Notes: a model not told the origin generated them from the letters alone. A stretch of 6,491 bases of DNA from UBA3818 sp051881895 (GCA_051881895.1 JBJEQT010000168.1:1-6491), one strand, 5' to 3'; positions 1-5,811 are shown, numbered from the stretch's first letter. A program made the numbers and translations.

Positions 1-501
1 TTTCACATCATAGACGCTGTCAATCAAAAGATATTCACATCCGTATTTTTGGCACAGCTCCAGATTCGCGCGATTTTCCTCCATCACGGATTTTGGGGTG
101 CAGGCGGAATCATCCAGCCTTTTTTCAATAACGCCGGCATATTTTCGTATGTCGTCAAAGTGGGCGTCGATATACGCTTGTGACATAACGAGGCAAATAT
201 AGCGGATCTCTTTTCGATAACACGCGTCGAAATCCGCCGCCCAGTCGAACGGAATATAGCAGCCTTCCACCACAAGGTTCTGCTGGTTTTCGATGGCCGT
301 TTTGACCATTTCCCGCACAATTGGCCATAAATAGCCGACCAGCTCATCGTCATCCTCCGGAGTTAGGTTTGTGTATCCGCTTCGAATCAGCCCCATTTTC
401 AGATGGTCAATGGAAAGGTAGGGATAGCCGTAGTCTTCCAGTATTTTTTGGGCCAGCGCTGTTTTCCCTGTGTGCGAAGCGCCCGCGATCAAAAAAACCA
501 T
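1..501 (-). CDS. P-loop kinase-like protein (partial, C-terminus beyond window)
   Basis: The reading frame opens at ATG 501 and runs off the window edge after 167 codons with no stop, so the C-terminus is missing. Residues 7-14 (GASHTGKT) form a Walker A P-loop right at the N-terminus, after a hydrophobic strand (VFLIA). An acidic/basic segment SIDHLKMGLIR (30-40) and a second strand ending in NLVVEGCYIP (75-84) fit the nucleoside-kinase / 2-phosphoglycerate-kinase / zeta-toxin-like fold, in which small molecules are phosphorylated with ATP. EKRLDD (126-131) could be the lid region with a basic residue near the phosphates. I recognise the general fold, not the substrate. The start is supported by GGGAG 10 bases upstream. 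The gene begins 17 bases after the propeller gene, so it is probably co-transcribed with the sigma factor pair. It could also be a separately acquired gene. No antitoxin-like gene is visible next to it. Confidence 0.72.
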   Translation of the reverse strand, partial: MVFLIAGASHTGKTALAQKILEDYGYPYLSIDHLKMGLIRSGYTNLTPEDDDELVGYLWPIVREMVKTAIENQQNLVVEGCYIPFDWAADFDACYRKEIRYICLVMSQAYIDAHFDDIRKYAGVIEKRLDDSACTPKSVMEENRANLELCQKYGCEYLLIDSVYDVK

Positions 502-518
502 ATCCGCTCAGCTCCCTT

Positions 519-1670
519 TTAATTTGTTCTCCATATCTGTTCCTGCCGGATAGAGAGGTCGAAATCGTTTCCGACAGTGGAAACGGTCAATTCGCCGGAG
601 GAAAAAGATACATTGCTTGCGCCCAACACCGCGAAGGAAGCGTATGCCGTATCCGACGCAATGGGCACAGCGGTAACGACCGCGAAGGAAGCGCTGGCAC
701 AATTGTCGGACAGGAGGATCTGCTCTGCTTCCAACAGCTTGGTCTGATCTCTGCTGCTGTCATAAATACTGGGAATACAGTCGGAAGTATCCGTTATCCG
801 ATACAAAGAACCGATCAGCAGAGCGTCCTCCGCTCTCCAGGCGCCCAGATAACACCCCTCCTGTATCAGCGTGCGCTTTAAAGCTGGACTGGAAGGATCT
901 GAAATATCGAAAAATTGCAGCTTTGTCCCTTCTTCGCATTCCCCGGCCAGTATCAGCGTTTGATCTTCCGCAAACAATGTGCCGCGAACACAATTGACAT
1001 CCGTTCGGGAGAGCAGAGTGCCGTCTGACGTGCTGCGGATATCCAAACGCGCGATCCCCTCCGGCGTACAGGTCAAGGTATACTGATAGGTTTGGTCCGC
1101 CATGGAAACGGAACTGTCCGCTCCGGGCAAAAAATCGGTTTCGTCGCTTTCAAAAGCGAGCGACTTATCATTTTCGGAAGAGGGGATCTCACTCAAAGCC
1201 AGTTGGATCTGACCGTAGCTTTCCGCCGGATAGTAGGCCATTTTTGCAGCGAAACCCTCGGAAACATTGCCGTCCGAAGTGGCCCGGAACGAAGAAGAAA
1301 CGGCGGCAGCAGAAGCGGCGGCCTCCTTTTGAGAAAACGACCCGCTGCCATATGTCAGAGCGTCGTTTGCAACCGCCATTTCCGGTGCGGCTGCCATTTC
1401 CGCAGAATCAGCGGTACTGGCGTTTTTTGCGGATGTCATGAACGGGGAGAGGGGAGACCACAGCGCGCATCCGATAGCGGCGACCACCAGCAAAGAAGCG
1501 GCGGACCAGACCCATCGGTGAGACGCATGGGGTTTGGCCGAATCAAGAGAGGACAAACGATCTTTCATACCCTCCGCCGTAGCGGCGAACGGAACGGTGA
1601 TTTGCTGATCCAGCTTTTGCAGCTGTTTTTTAATTTGGGAAAAATCTTCCGCAGGGTTTGAACGATTCAT
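519..1670 (-). CDS. Membrane-anchored beta-propeller protein (short form), probable anti-sigma/sensor partner
   Basis: Numbering here counts from an alternative GTG at 1679, giving 386 aa; the preferred ATG at 1670 gives 383. ATG 1670 has AGAGGTG six bases upstream, while the GTG overlaps the sigma factor stop (GTGA). Residues 1-55 are hydrophilic and probably cytoplasmic. Residues 56-74 (WVWSAASLL...) are one membrane helix. Residues 77-150 are an Ala/Ser/Met-rich linker. From about 195 the sequence resembles the Beta_propel family (PF09826): FFDISDPSSPALKRT, then QEGCYLGAW, then DCIPSIYDSS, then ASFAVVTAV and FAVLGASNV. Members I know of are much longer (about 600-700 aa). This one stops just after the FAVLGASNV strand, so about half of the propeller is absent. 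The position directly after an ECF sigma factor, the topology and the translational coupling suggest it holds or senses for that sigma factor. No canonical zinc anti-sigma motif (HxxxCxxC) is present, so this role is inferred. Confidence 0.75.
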   Translation of the reverse strand: MNRSNPAEDFSQIKKQLQKLDQQITVPFAATAEGMKDRLSSLDSAKPHASHRWVWSAASLLVVAAIGCALWSPLSPFMTSAKNASTADSAEMAAAPEMAVANDALTYGSGSFSQKEAAASAAAVSSSFRATSDGNVSEGFAAKMAYYPAESYGQIQLALSEIPSSENDKSLAFESDETDFLPGADSSVSMADQTYQYTLTCTPEGIARLDIRSTSDGTLLSRTDVNCVRGTLFAEDQTLILAGECEEGTKLQFFDISDPSSPALKRTLIQEGCYLGAWRAEDALLIGSLYRITDTSDCIPSIYDSSRDQTKLLEAEQILLSDNCASASFAVVTAVPIASDTAYASFAVLGASNVSFSSGELTVSTVGNDFDLSIRQEQIWRTN

Positions 1671-1675
1671 TTGTG

Positions 1676-2209
1676 TCACCTCTCTTCCATTTGTTTTTTC
1701 AGTTTCTGCAGGCTGCGGTGCAGCTTGGAACTGACCGTCCCGTGCGGGCAGCGCAGCATCTGCGAAATTTGCTTGGTGGTATATCCATATAGTACCGACA
1801 GCGAAAGAATCATCCTTTCCTGCGGGGAAAGCGCCGACAGGGCCTGCAAAAGATCGGCCCGGGTTATGACGGCGGAGTCCATACTGTCAATGCGCAAAGC
1901 GGGATCAGAAGTAAAATCCTCAATCTGAAGTTGATTTTTTTCTTTGACATAATGGGAAATGCGGCGCTTGATCCGGACGGACAGGATTTTAAAAATCCAG
2001 CCTTTAAACGCGTCGGCTTCCCGCAGTTTGGAAATACCGCGGAACGCCTCCAAAAAAGTTTCCGCTACCACATCCTCTGCGTCATGCGCGTTGCCCAAAG
2101 CGTACAGGGCGTATTTGTACAGGTCATCCTGTACCAGTTCGTATAAACGGGAAAAACATTCTCCGTCGCCTTTTTTTGCCCCCTCCACCAGCTGGGCGTC
2201 GATGTTCAT
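1676..2209 (-). CDS. ECF-type RNA polymerase sigma factor (sigma-70 family)
   Basis: A 177-aa protein of typical ECF length with only sigma regions 2 and 4. Region 2 spans about residues 8-80 and contains ALGNAHDAEDVVAETFLEAF (37-56), the core-RNA-polymerase-binding and -10-recognition helix, followed by FKGWIFKI. Region 4 spans about 120-172: LSALSPQERMILSLSVLYGY, then the helix-turn-helix TTKQISQMLRCPHGTVSSKL with a recognition helix at roughly 154-166. It directs RNA polymerase to a specific promoter set. Start ATG 2209 has GGTGG seven bases upstream. Its TGA stop at 1678-1676 lies within the ribosome binding region of the next gene, the membrane propeller protein, so the two are translationally coupled. 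That is the normal layout for an ECF factor and its membrane regulator. The regulon cannot be told from this window. Confidence 0.95.
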   Translation of the reverse strand: MNIDAQLVEGAKKGDGECFSRLYELVQDDLYKYALYALGNAHDAEDVVAETFLEAFRGISKLREADAFKGWIFKILSVRIKRRISHYVKEKNQLQIEDFTSDPALRIDSMDSAVITRADLLQALSALSPQERMILSLSVLYGYTTKQISQMLRCPHGTVSSKLHRSLQKLKKQMEER

Positions 2210-2232
2210 GCTGTCACCACCCTTATGGGTTC

Positions 2233-2241
2233 ATAATATCA
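2233..2241 (-). promoter_or_regulatory. Extended -10 promoter candidate for the sigma factor gene
   Basis: On the minus strand the sequence reads TGATATTAT, a TGn extension followed by a -10 hexamer with one mismatch to TATAAT. No good -35 is found at 16-18 bases (AATCAG at 17). Transcription would start near 2226, leaving a leader of about 16 bases before ATG 2209. This resembles a housekeeping promoter, not a typical ECF promoter with an AAC-type -35, so autoregulation by the encoded sigma is not evident. Confidence 0.45.
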
Positions 2242-2265
2242 GTGCGGCAAAACCGCTGATTTTTT
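2239..2265 (+). terminator. Hairpin with T-run (plus-strand terminator-like)
   Basis: GCGG (2244-2247), loop CAAAA, CCGC (2253-2256), flanked by TCA/TGA with a two-base bulge and followed by six T at 2260-2265. This has the shape of an intrinsic terminator read on the plus strand, but no plus-strand gene lies upstream. It may stop antisense transcription into the ArgS-like gene, or be a symmetric element in the sigma factor promoter. In the minus direction the hairpin has no T-run, so it would not end the ddl operon. Confidence 0.3.
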
Positions 2266-2285
2266 GCATACAGTGGAAATTTTCA

Positions 2286-3080
2286 TCAAAAATATTTTGT
2301 TTTCTGCGCCGAAACGGTAAAATGGTGCTTCGTCCCAACGCAAAGCAGTCCCAATTGCTGCAGGCCTTTTTGCATCCGCCCGCCGCAGGCCAGGCAAAGC
2401 GACACCCGCGCCGCGGTCAGATGCGGGTCCGGCGACCAGACGCGCAAATGGTCGTAAAACCGGTGAAAAGCGCGGGACACCTCCAGCAAAGATGGAAGAA
2501 GGCTTGGCTCCATATCGTTCGGCAGGCGTGCGAGCGAAAAAAGCAGCGCTGTCTCCTGCGGGCTTTTCAGCAATGACAGCGCTTCCGGCGGGCAGGAAAG
2601 CTCCAATAGCCCCTCCGCGCGGCAGCCGCGCAGAACGCTGCACAGCCGGACAAATGCTTTTTGCACTTCTTTTACAGCGGGGGAAGCACCGGCGAAAAAG
2701 CCGAAATCCTCCTCCGTGAGACGCCAGGCTGAAAAGGAAGCGTTTTGCAAAAGAAAAGCGGCGCAGGCGGCGTACCATTGGGCGGACGGTTCAAAATTCA
2801 GATAACCGCCGCTTTTTTCGATTCGGTCAAAAACGGCGTCCCGTTCCGGCAGAAAGGCCGACAGCCTGTCCGCCGCTTCAGCCGGGGAAATCTTTTTTAT
2901 CGCAGCACAAGAAAAAGCCAGGCCGGAAGAAAAAAACCACTGTCCGCCCGTCTGGCTTGTCCCAACAGGGACCTTTTCTGTTTCGCAGCCCGGAAAAGCC
3001 TGTTCCAGCGCCTTTTGCAAAAGCCGGCGCAGATGCTCTGCCGCGTGCGCGGCGCTGCCGTATCCCGCTTCCATATCCAC
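2286..3080 (-). CDS. Core-less arginyl-tRNA synthetase-like protein (Add-1-like + DALR anticodon-binding domains)
   Basis: 264 aa against about 550-560 for ArgS. Residues 10-113 match the ArgS N-terminal (Add-1) domain: GGQWFFSSGLAF (45-56) stands where GDYxxNxAmxLA is normal, ISPAEAADRL follows, and RIEKSGGYLNF (86-96) corresponds to IEVAGPGFINF. Residues 130-264 match the DALR anticodon-binding domain: VKEVQKAFVRLCSVLR (137-152), then AFHRFYDHLRV (204-214), then AARVSLCLACGGRMQKGLQQ (223-242) and LGL. The Rossmann catalytic core with its HIGH and KMSK-type motifs is absent, so aminoacylation is not expected. It may bind tRNA-Arg or act as a regulator; both are inference. The frame opens at GTG 3080; ATG 3074, two codons in, has AGGTG five bases upstream and may be the true start. 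It begins 9 bases after the DUF1934 stop. A DUF1934 gene beside argS is a familiar arrangement (ywiB-argS in Bacillus subtilis, from memory), so this gene probably descends from argS by internal deletion. Confidence 0.82.
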   Translation of the reverse strand: MDMEAGYGSAAHAAEHLRRLLQKALEQAFPGCETEKVPVGTSQTGGQWFFSSGLAFSCAAIKKISPAEAADRLSAFLPERDAVFDRIEKSGGYLNFEPSAQWYAACAAFLLQNASFSAWRLTEEDFGFFAGASPAVKEVQKAFVRLCSVLRGCRAEGLLELSCPPEALSLLKSPQETALLFSLARLPNDMEPSLLPSLLEVSRAFHRFYDHLRVWSPDPHLTAARVSLCLACGGRMQKGLQQLGLLCVGTKHHFTVSAQKTKYF

Positions 3081-3089
3081 ACCTGCCTG

Positions 3090-3524
3090 TCAGGAAGGAT
3101 AGTATTCTTCCACGTCTACCTGCAGTTCGTTTTCGCTGGCCATGCTGGCATTGACGTCCAGCGTGTACCGCACCTGAAGATGGCCGCCTGCGTCGTTGAG
3201 GCAGGATACGATGTCGTCGCCGGAAATGCCCAGCATCATAGTGCCGAAGCCGGTGTCGTAAACGCACTGATGCCGCTGGCCTTTTTCGATAATCAGCTGG
3301 GAGCGCATATTTTCTCCGGTGCGGCGCATGGTGACCCGGCGGTCCCCCTCCACTTTCAGGGTGGTTTTTGCGCCGTCAAAACCGGTGGCTTCCGATTCGT
3401 TGTAGCAAATATAATAGGCTTCGCCCCGCCGGTACAAACGCCCAACGGTGGTCAGTTCCACCGAGTCCTGGTCGTTGTCGGCAAACTGAATGCCTTTTAT
3501 GGTAATCATAACGTCCTTTTTCAA
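3090..3524 (-). CDS. DUF1934 (YwiB-like) beta-barrel protein
   Basis: 144 aa, the usual size for DUF1934 (PF09148), a small lipocalin-like beta-barrel family of unknown function. Recognisable segments in order are MITIKGIQ, DSVELTTVGRLYRRGEAYYI, YNESEATGFDGAKTTLKVEG, VTMRRTG, MRSQLIIEKGQRHQCVYDT, and the C-terminal LQVRYTLDVNASMASENELQ. The start is set at TTG 3524: GAAAGGA ends seven bases before it, and the resulting N-terminus MKKDVMITIKG matches the MKKDV-I-IKG opening that I recall for relatives. ATG 3509, five codons in, is a weaker alternative (AAGGA four bases upstream). A longer frame reaching back to 3686 lies inside murI and is not credible. It begins 13 bases after the murI stop. 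The function is not known; the link with argS genes suggests a co-expressed housekeeping role. Confidence 0.9.
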   Translation of the reverse strand: MKKDVMITIKGIQFADNDQDSVELTTVGRLYRRGEAYYICYNESEATGFDGAKTTLKVEGDRRVTMRRTGENMRSQLIIEKGQRHQCVYDTGFGTMMLGISGDDIVSCLNDAGGHLQVRYTLDVNASMASENELQVDVEEYYPS

Positions 3525-3531
3525 TGCAAAA

Positions 3532-3537
3532 TCCTTT
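3532..3537 (-). promoter_or_regulatory. Ribosome binding site that decides the TTG start of the DUF1934 gene
   Basis: Minus strand AAAGGA, seven bases before TTG 3524 and directly after the murI stop codon (TAG, 3540-3538). This favours the TTG start over the internal ATG at 3509 and suggests that ribosomes finishing murI reinitiate here. Confidence 0.6.
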
Positions 3538-4356
3538 CTACCGGCACAGATCGTCCACGTCCACATGCTCCACCGGGCGTTCCAGCGGATGGCCGAGAAA
3601 ACGGGCGGCGATAGCGTCGAAATCCTCGGTGTCAGCGGAGACGAAATAACGGGTTTGACCCTCCTTTTCACCGGCCTGCAGGCCATGGGAGGAAAGATAT
3701 TCTTTTACCAGCCGGGCGGTTTCCTGCCCGGGGTCGATCAAAACGGTGCTGCCGCCCAGGATACGGCCGATCATCGGCGCGATCAGCGGGTAGTGGGTGC
3801 AGCCTAAAATCAAAGTGTCCGGTTTTTGCTCTGCAAAAGCGGACAGGTATTCCCGCGCTACCATTTCGGTCACGGGATTGTCTTCTTCAATATATCCGTT
3901 TTCCACCAGCGGGACAAACAGCGGACATGCGCGAGCCGTGATTTGTGCCTGGGGCAGTGCCTCCCGGATGATGCGCAGGTAAGAACCGCTTCGGATGGTA
4001 GCGGAGGTGCCGATGACGCCGATGCGCCCCGAGTGGGTGACACGGCAAGCGGCCAGTGCCGCCGCTTTGACAACGCCGGTGAAAGGGATTTCCAATCCGG
4101 CGGTCATCTCGTCGGTCATAATGGAAGAAATGGTGCCGCAGGCGGCGACAATCATCTTCACGCCGTGTCTTTGCAGAAAACGGATGTTTTCCATGGCGAA
4201 CCGGCGAAGCGTTTGGGGGCTGCGTGCGCCATAGGGAACACGGCCGGTATCACCGAAATAGATCAGATCCTCCTGCGGCAGAAGCTGCCGCAGCTCTTTC
4301 AGGGCCGTCAGACCGCCCAGGCCCGAATCAAAAATACCGATGGGACGGTTATCCAT
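3538..4356 (-). CDS. murI: Glutamate racemase
   Basis: 272 aa, full length. MurI converts L-glutamate to D-glutamate in the cytoplasm, without a cofactor, for the second residue of the peptidoglycan stem peptide. Visible signatures: IGIFDSGLGGLT (6-17) with catalytic-site Asp10 and Ser11; LIYFGDTGRVPYG (31-43); first catalytic cysteine Cys73 in AACGT; IGVIGTSATIRSG (112-124); ENGYIEE (152-158); second catalytic cysteine Cys186 in LILGCTHYPLI with His188; and LIDPGQETA (206-214). The residue after Cys73 is Gly where the family motif is usually CNT, a change in a substrate-binding position. ATG 4356 has GGAGG four bases upstream, and the gene starts 12 bases after ddl stops, so the two D-amino-acid genes are co-expressed. 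Confidence 0.96.
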   Translation of the reverse strand: MDNRPIGIFDSGLGGLTALKELRQLLPQEDLIYFGDTGRVPYGARSPQTLRRFAMENIRFLQRHGVKMIVAACGTISSIMTDEMTAGLEIPFTGVVKAAALAACRVTHSGRIGVIGTSATIRSGSYLRIIREALPQAQITARACPLFVPLVENGYIEEDNPVTEMVAREYLSAFAEQKPDTLILGCTHYPLIAPMIGRILGGSTVLIDPGQETARLVKEYLSSHGLQAGEKEGQTRYFVSADTEDFDAIAARFLGHPLERPVEHVDVDDLCR

Positions 4357-4368
4357 CGCGCCTCCCCC

Positions 4369-5424
4369 TTATTTCTGGAATGCCAGTTCAATCAATCCGC
4401 CGACCAGATCATACGGACTCATGCCGCCTTCCATCATCAGCTTGGGGTACATGCTGATGCCGGTAAAGCCGGGCAGGGTGTTGACCTCATTGAGAATAAT
4501 TCCCTCATCCTGTACAAAGAAATCGACCCGGGCGAGGCCTTCGCACCCCAGGGATTCAAAAGCGGCCAGCGCCAGTTCCCGCACCAGATCGGCGGTTTCC
4601 GCCGGAATACGGGCGGGAATATACAAATCGGTGCTGTCGTCTTCATATTTGGCTTCGTAATCATAAAATTCTTTTTTGGGCGCGATTTCTCCCAGAATGG
4701 AAGCTTTGGCTCCGTGGTTGCCAAATACGGCACACTCCACCTCACGGCCCTTGATGAATTCCTCGACAATTGCTTTGCCGTCGTGCTGAAAAGCCAGTTT
4801 AAGCCCTTTTAGCAGGGCATCTTTGTCTGCGGCTTTGCTTACCCCTACCGAAGAACCGGCATTGGCAGGCTTGATGAACATGGGATATCCCAGGGTATCC
4901 GCCAATTCTGCTTCCAGCTCATCAAAATCGTCCAGATCCCAAGGGTAGATATCCGCCCACATAGCGTTGGGAATACCCGCCTGGTCCAAAATCGTATGGG
5001 TGATGGCCTTATCCATGCAGACGGCGCTGGCGAGCACACCGCACCCGACAAACGGGATCTGCGCCATCTGGAATACGCCCTGGATGGTGCCGTCCTCGCC
5101 GTTTTTGCCGTGCAGCACCGGGAAAATCACATCCAGCGGGATAGTGCGAAGACCGTCTTTTTCAAACACGAGCAGCCCATGATAAGAAGGATCGGGCGGG
5201 AGGACAGCCGGCGTCACATATTCGGGTCGGTTCCAGCCGTCGCCCGCAATCGCGTCTTTCGGGCCGGTGTAAAGGAACCACTGTCCCTTTTTGGTGATGC
5301 CTACCATCGTCAGATCATATTTTTCCCGGTCCACGCCGGAAATGACAAAAGCGGCGGATCGCAGCGATACTTCATATTCGCTGGAAGCACCGCCGAAAAT
5401 AACCGCGACAGAACGTTTTGACAT
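4369..5424 (-). CDS. ddl: D-alanine--D-alanine ligase
   Basis: 351 aa, ATP-grasp enzyme that joins two D-alanines for the end of the peptidoglycan pentapeptide. Motifs: AVIFGGASSEYEVSL (7-21) with the first D-Ala-site Glu16; VLHGKNGEDGTIQG (103-116); the ATP-grasp segment FIKPANAGSSVGVSK (183-197); EEFIKGREVE (221-230); the omega loop EFYDYEAKY (252-260), whose tyrosine is typical of D-Ala-D-Ala enzymes; and RVDFF (299-303) with NEVNTLPGF (312-320), which hold metal-binding acidic and Asn residues. ATG 5424 has AGGAG ten bases upstream; the frame extends open to 5514, but that part shows no homology. The overall sequence resembles the VanG-type branch, which also includes resident clostridial Ddl proteins. 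No vanX, vanT or vanS/R neighbours are seen and murI follows, so a housekeeping role is favoured. Confidence 0.95.
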   Translation of the reverse strand: MSKRSVAVIFGGASSEYEVSLRSAAFVISGVDREKYDLTMVGITKKGQWFLYTGPKDAIAGDGWNRPEYVTPAVLPPDPSYHGLLVFEKDGLRTIPLDVIFPVLHGKNGEDGTIQGVFQMAQIPFVGCGVLASAVCMDKAITHTILDQAGIPNAMWADIYPWDLDDFDELEAELADTLGYPMFIKPANAGSSVGVSKAADKDALLKGLKLAFQHDGKAIVEEFIKGREVECAVFGNHGAKASILGEIAPKKEFYDYEAKYEDDSTDLYIPARIPAETADLVRELALAAFESLGCEGLARVDFFVQDEGIILNEVNTLPGFTGISMYPKLMMEGGMSPYDLVGGLIELAFQK

Positions 5425-5451
5425 AAACGGATCACTCCTATATAATAGTAG

Positions 5452-5471
5452 GCGGCCGCTGAGCAGGCCGC
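5452..5471 (-). promoter_or_regulatory. GC-rich hairpin in ddl leader
   Basis: GCGGCC (5452-5457) and GGCCGC (5466-5471) form a perfect six-base-pair stem with an eight-base loop. It would lie in the ddl leader RNA, about 13 bases upstream of the AGGAG. It has no T-run, so it is not a terminator. It might influence ribosome access or RNA stability, but nothing in the sequence proves this. Confidence 0.35.
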
Positions 5472-5490
5472 GCCGGACAAACAGACTTAT

Positions 5491-5508
5491 GCGGCATGTG
5501 TGTGCCGC
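5491..5508 (-). promoter_or_regulatory. Hairpin at the 5' end of the ddl transcript
   Basis: GCGGCA (5491-5496), loop TGTGTG, TGCCGC (5503-5508): a perfect six-base-pair stem. With the promoter at 5519-5548, transcription would begin near 5512, placing this stem within a few bases of the RNA 5' end. Stems in this position can protect mRNA from decay; that role is inferred. Confidence 0.4.
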
Positions 5509-5518
5509 GTGCAAAATG

Positions 5519-5548
5519 ATTCTACCACAGCAGATATGGCAAAATCAA
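5519..5548 (-). promoter_or_regulatory. Promoter for the ddl-murI-DUF1934 operon
   Basis: Minus strand -35 TTGATT (5548-5543), 18-base spacer, -10 TAGAAT (5524-5519) preceded by TGG, an extended -10. The likely start site is near 5512, giving a leader of about 88 bases before ddl ATG 5424. A second TATTAT at about 5448-5443 lies closer to ddl but lacks any -35 and sits next to the GC-rich hairpin, so it is less likely. Confidence 0.6.
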
Positions 5549-5680
5549 CTGTTGGCCGGGCTTCGGCCGGAAATGAAAACAATCTGTAATAAACCTATCC
5601 CGCGAAAAGCCTGTTTATGCTTTTGAGAGCGCATTTCGGCCCGGCTGCGAAAACTTTTTTCATTTTCCTTCCAAAAACAG

Positions 5681-5709
5681 TTGACTGCGGCAGAATTCCA
5701 TGATAAACT
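5681..5709 (+). promoter_or_regulatory. Housekeeping promoter for rpmG-secE-nusG
   Basis: -35 TTGACT (5681-5686), exact 17-base spacer, -10 TAAACT (5704-5709) with a TGA extension (5701-5703). Transcription would start near 5716, leaving a leader of about 96 bases that holds a T-rich stretch and a small stem TTGCC/GGCAA (5765-5783) before the strong AGGAGGTG at 5799-5806. It matches the sigma-70/SigA pattern well. Confidence 0.8.
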
Positions 5710-5811
5710 TGTACTACCTCTAAAAAGGGTTTATTTTTTTGTGTTCATTTTTAAAAGCGTTTCCTTGCCCAAGAGGGAGGCAAACAATTCCGTTAATCAG
5801 GAGGTGCCGAA

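Larger units (their letters stand above)
5425..5811. other. Divergent intergenic region between ddl and rpmG
   Basis: About 390 bases with no credible gene. It carries the ddl promoter with its leader hairpins on the minus strand and the rpmG promoter with its leader on the plus strand. The middle part (about 5550-5660) has two small inverted repeats: GGCCG/CGGCC at 5554-5568, just upstream of the ddl -35, and AAAAGC/GCTTTT at 5605-5624. Neither has the T-run of a clear terminator, and no known riboswitch or T-box was recognised. Confidence 0.7.

Noticed and set aside
2745..3614. Plus-strand open frame of 289 codons
   Set aside because: It lies antisense to the ArgS-like and DUF1934 genes, shows no recognisable domain, and is explained by GC-rich coding on the other strand.
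3525..3686. Longer start for the DUF1934 gene inside murI
   Set aside because: The added residues are an out-of-frame reading of murI and unlike the family.
3826..4812. Plus-strand open frame of 328 codons
   Set aside because: Antisense to well-conserved murI and ddl, with no family resemblance.
4369..5424. Glycopeptide resistance (van) cluster
   Set aside because: No vanX/XY, vanT or vanRS genes nearby; the setting is a cell-wall precursor operon.
5425..5514. N-terminal extension of ddl to an upstream ATG
   Set aside because: The extra residues have no homology and include the leader hairpins; ATG 5424 has its own AGGAG and a family-like N-terminus.
5605..5624. Inverted repeat AAAAGC/GCTTTT as a terminator
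   Set aside because: The stem is weak and short, and no gene ends nearby in either direction.
5716..5811. Riboswitch, T-box or ribosomal protein leader upstream of rpmG
   Set aside because: Too short, and no T-box or known riboswitch core is visible; only a weak five-pair stem.
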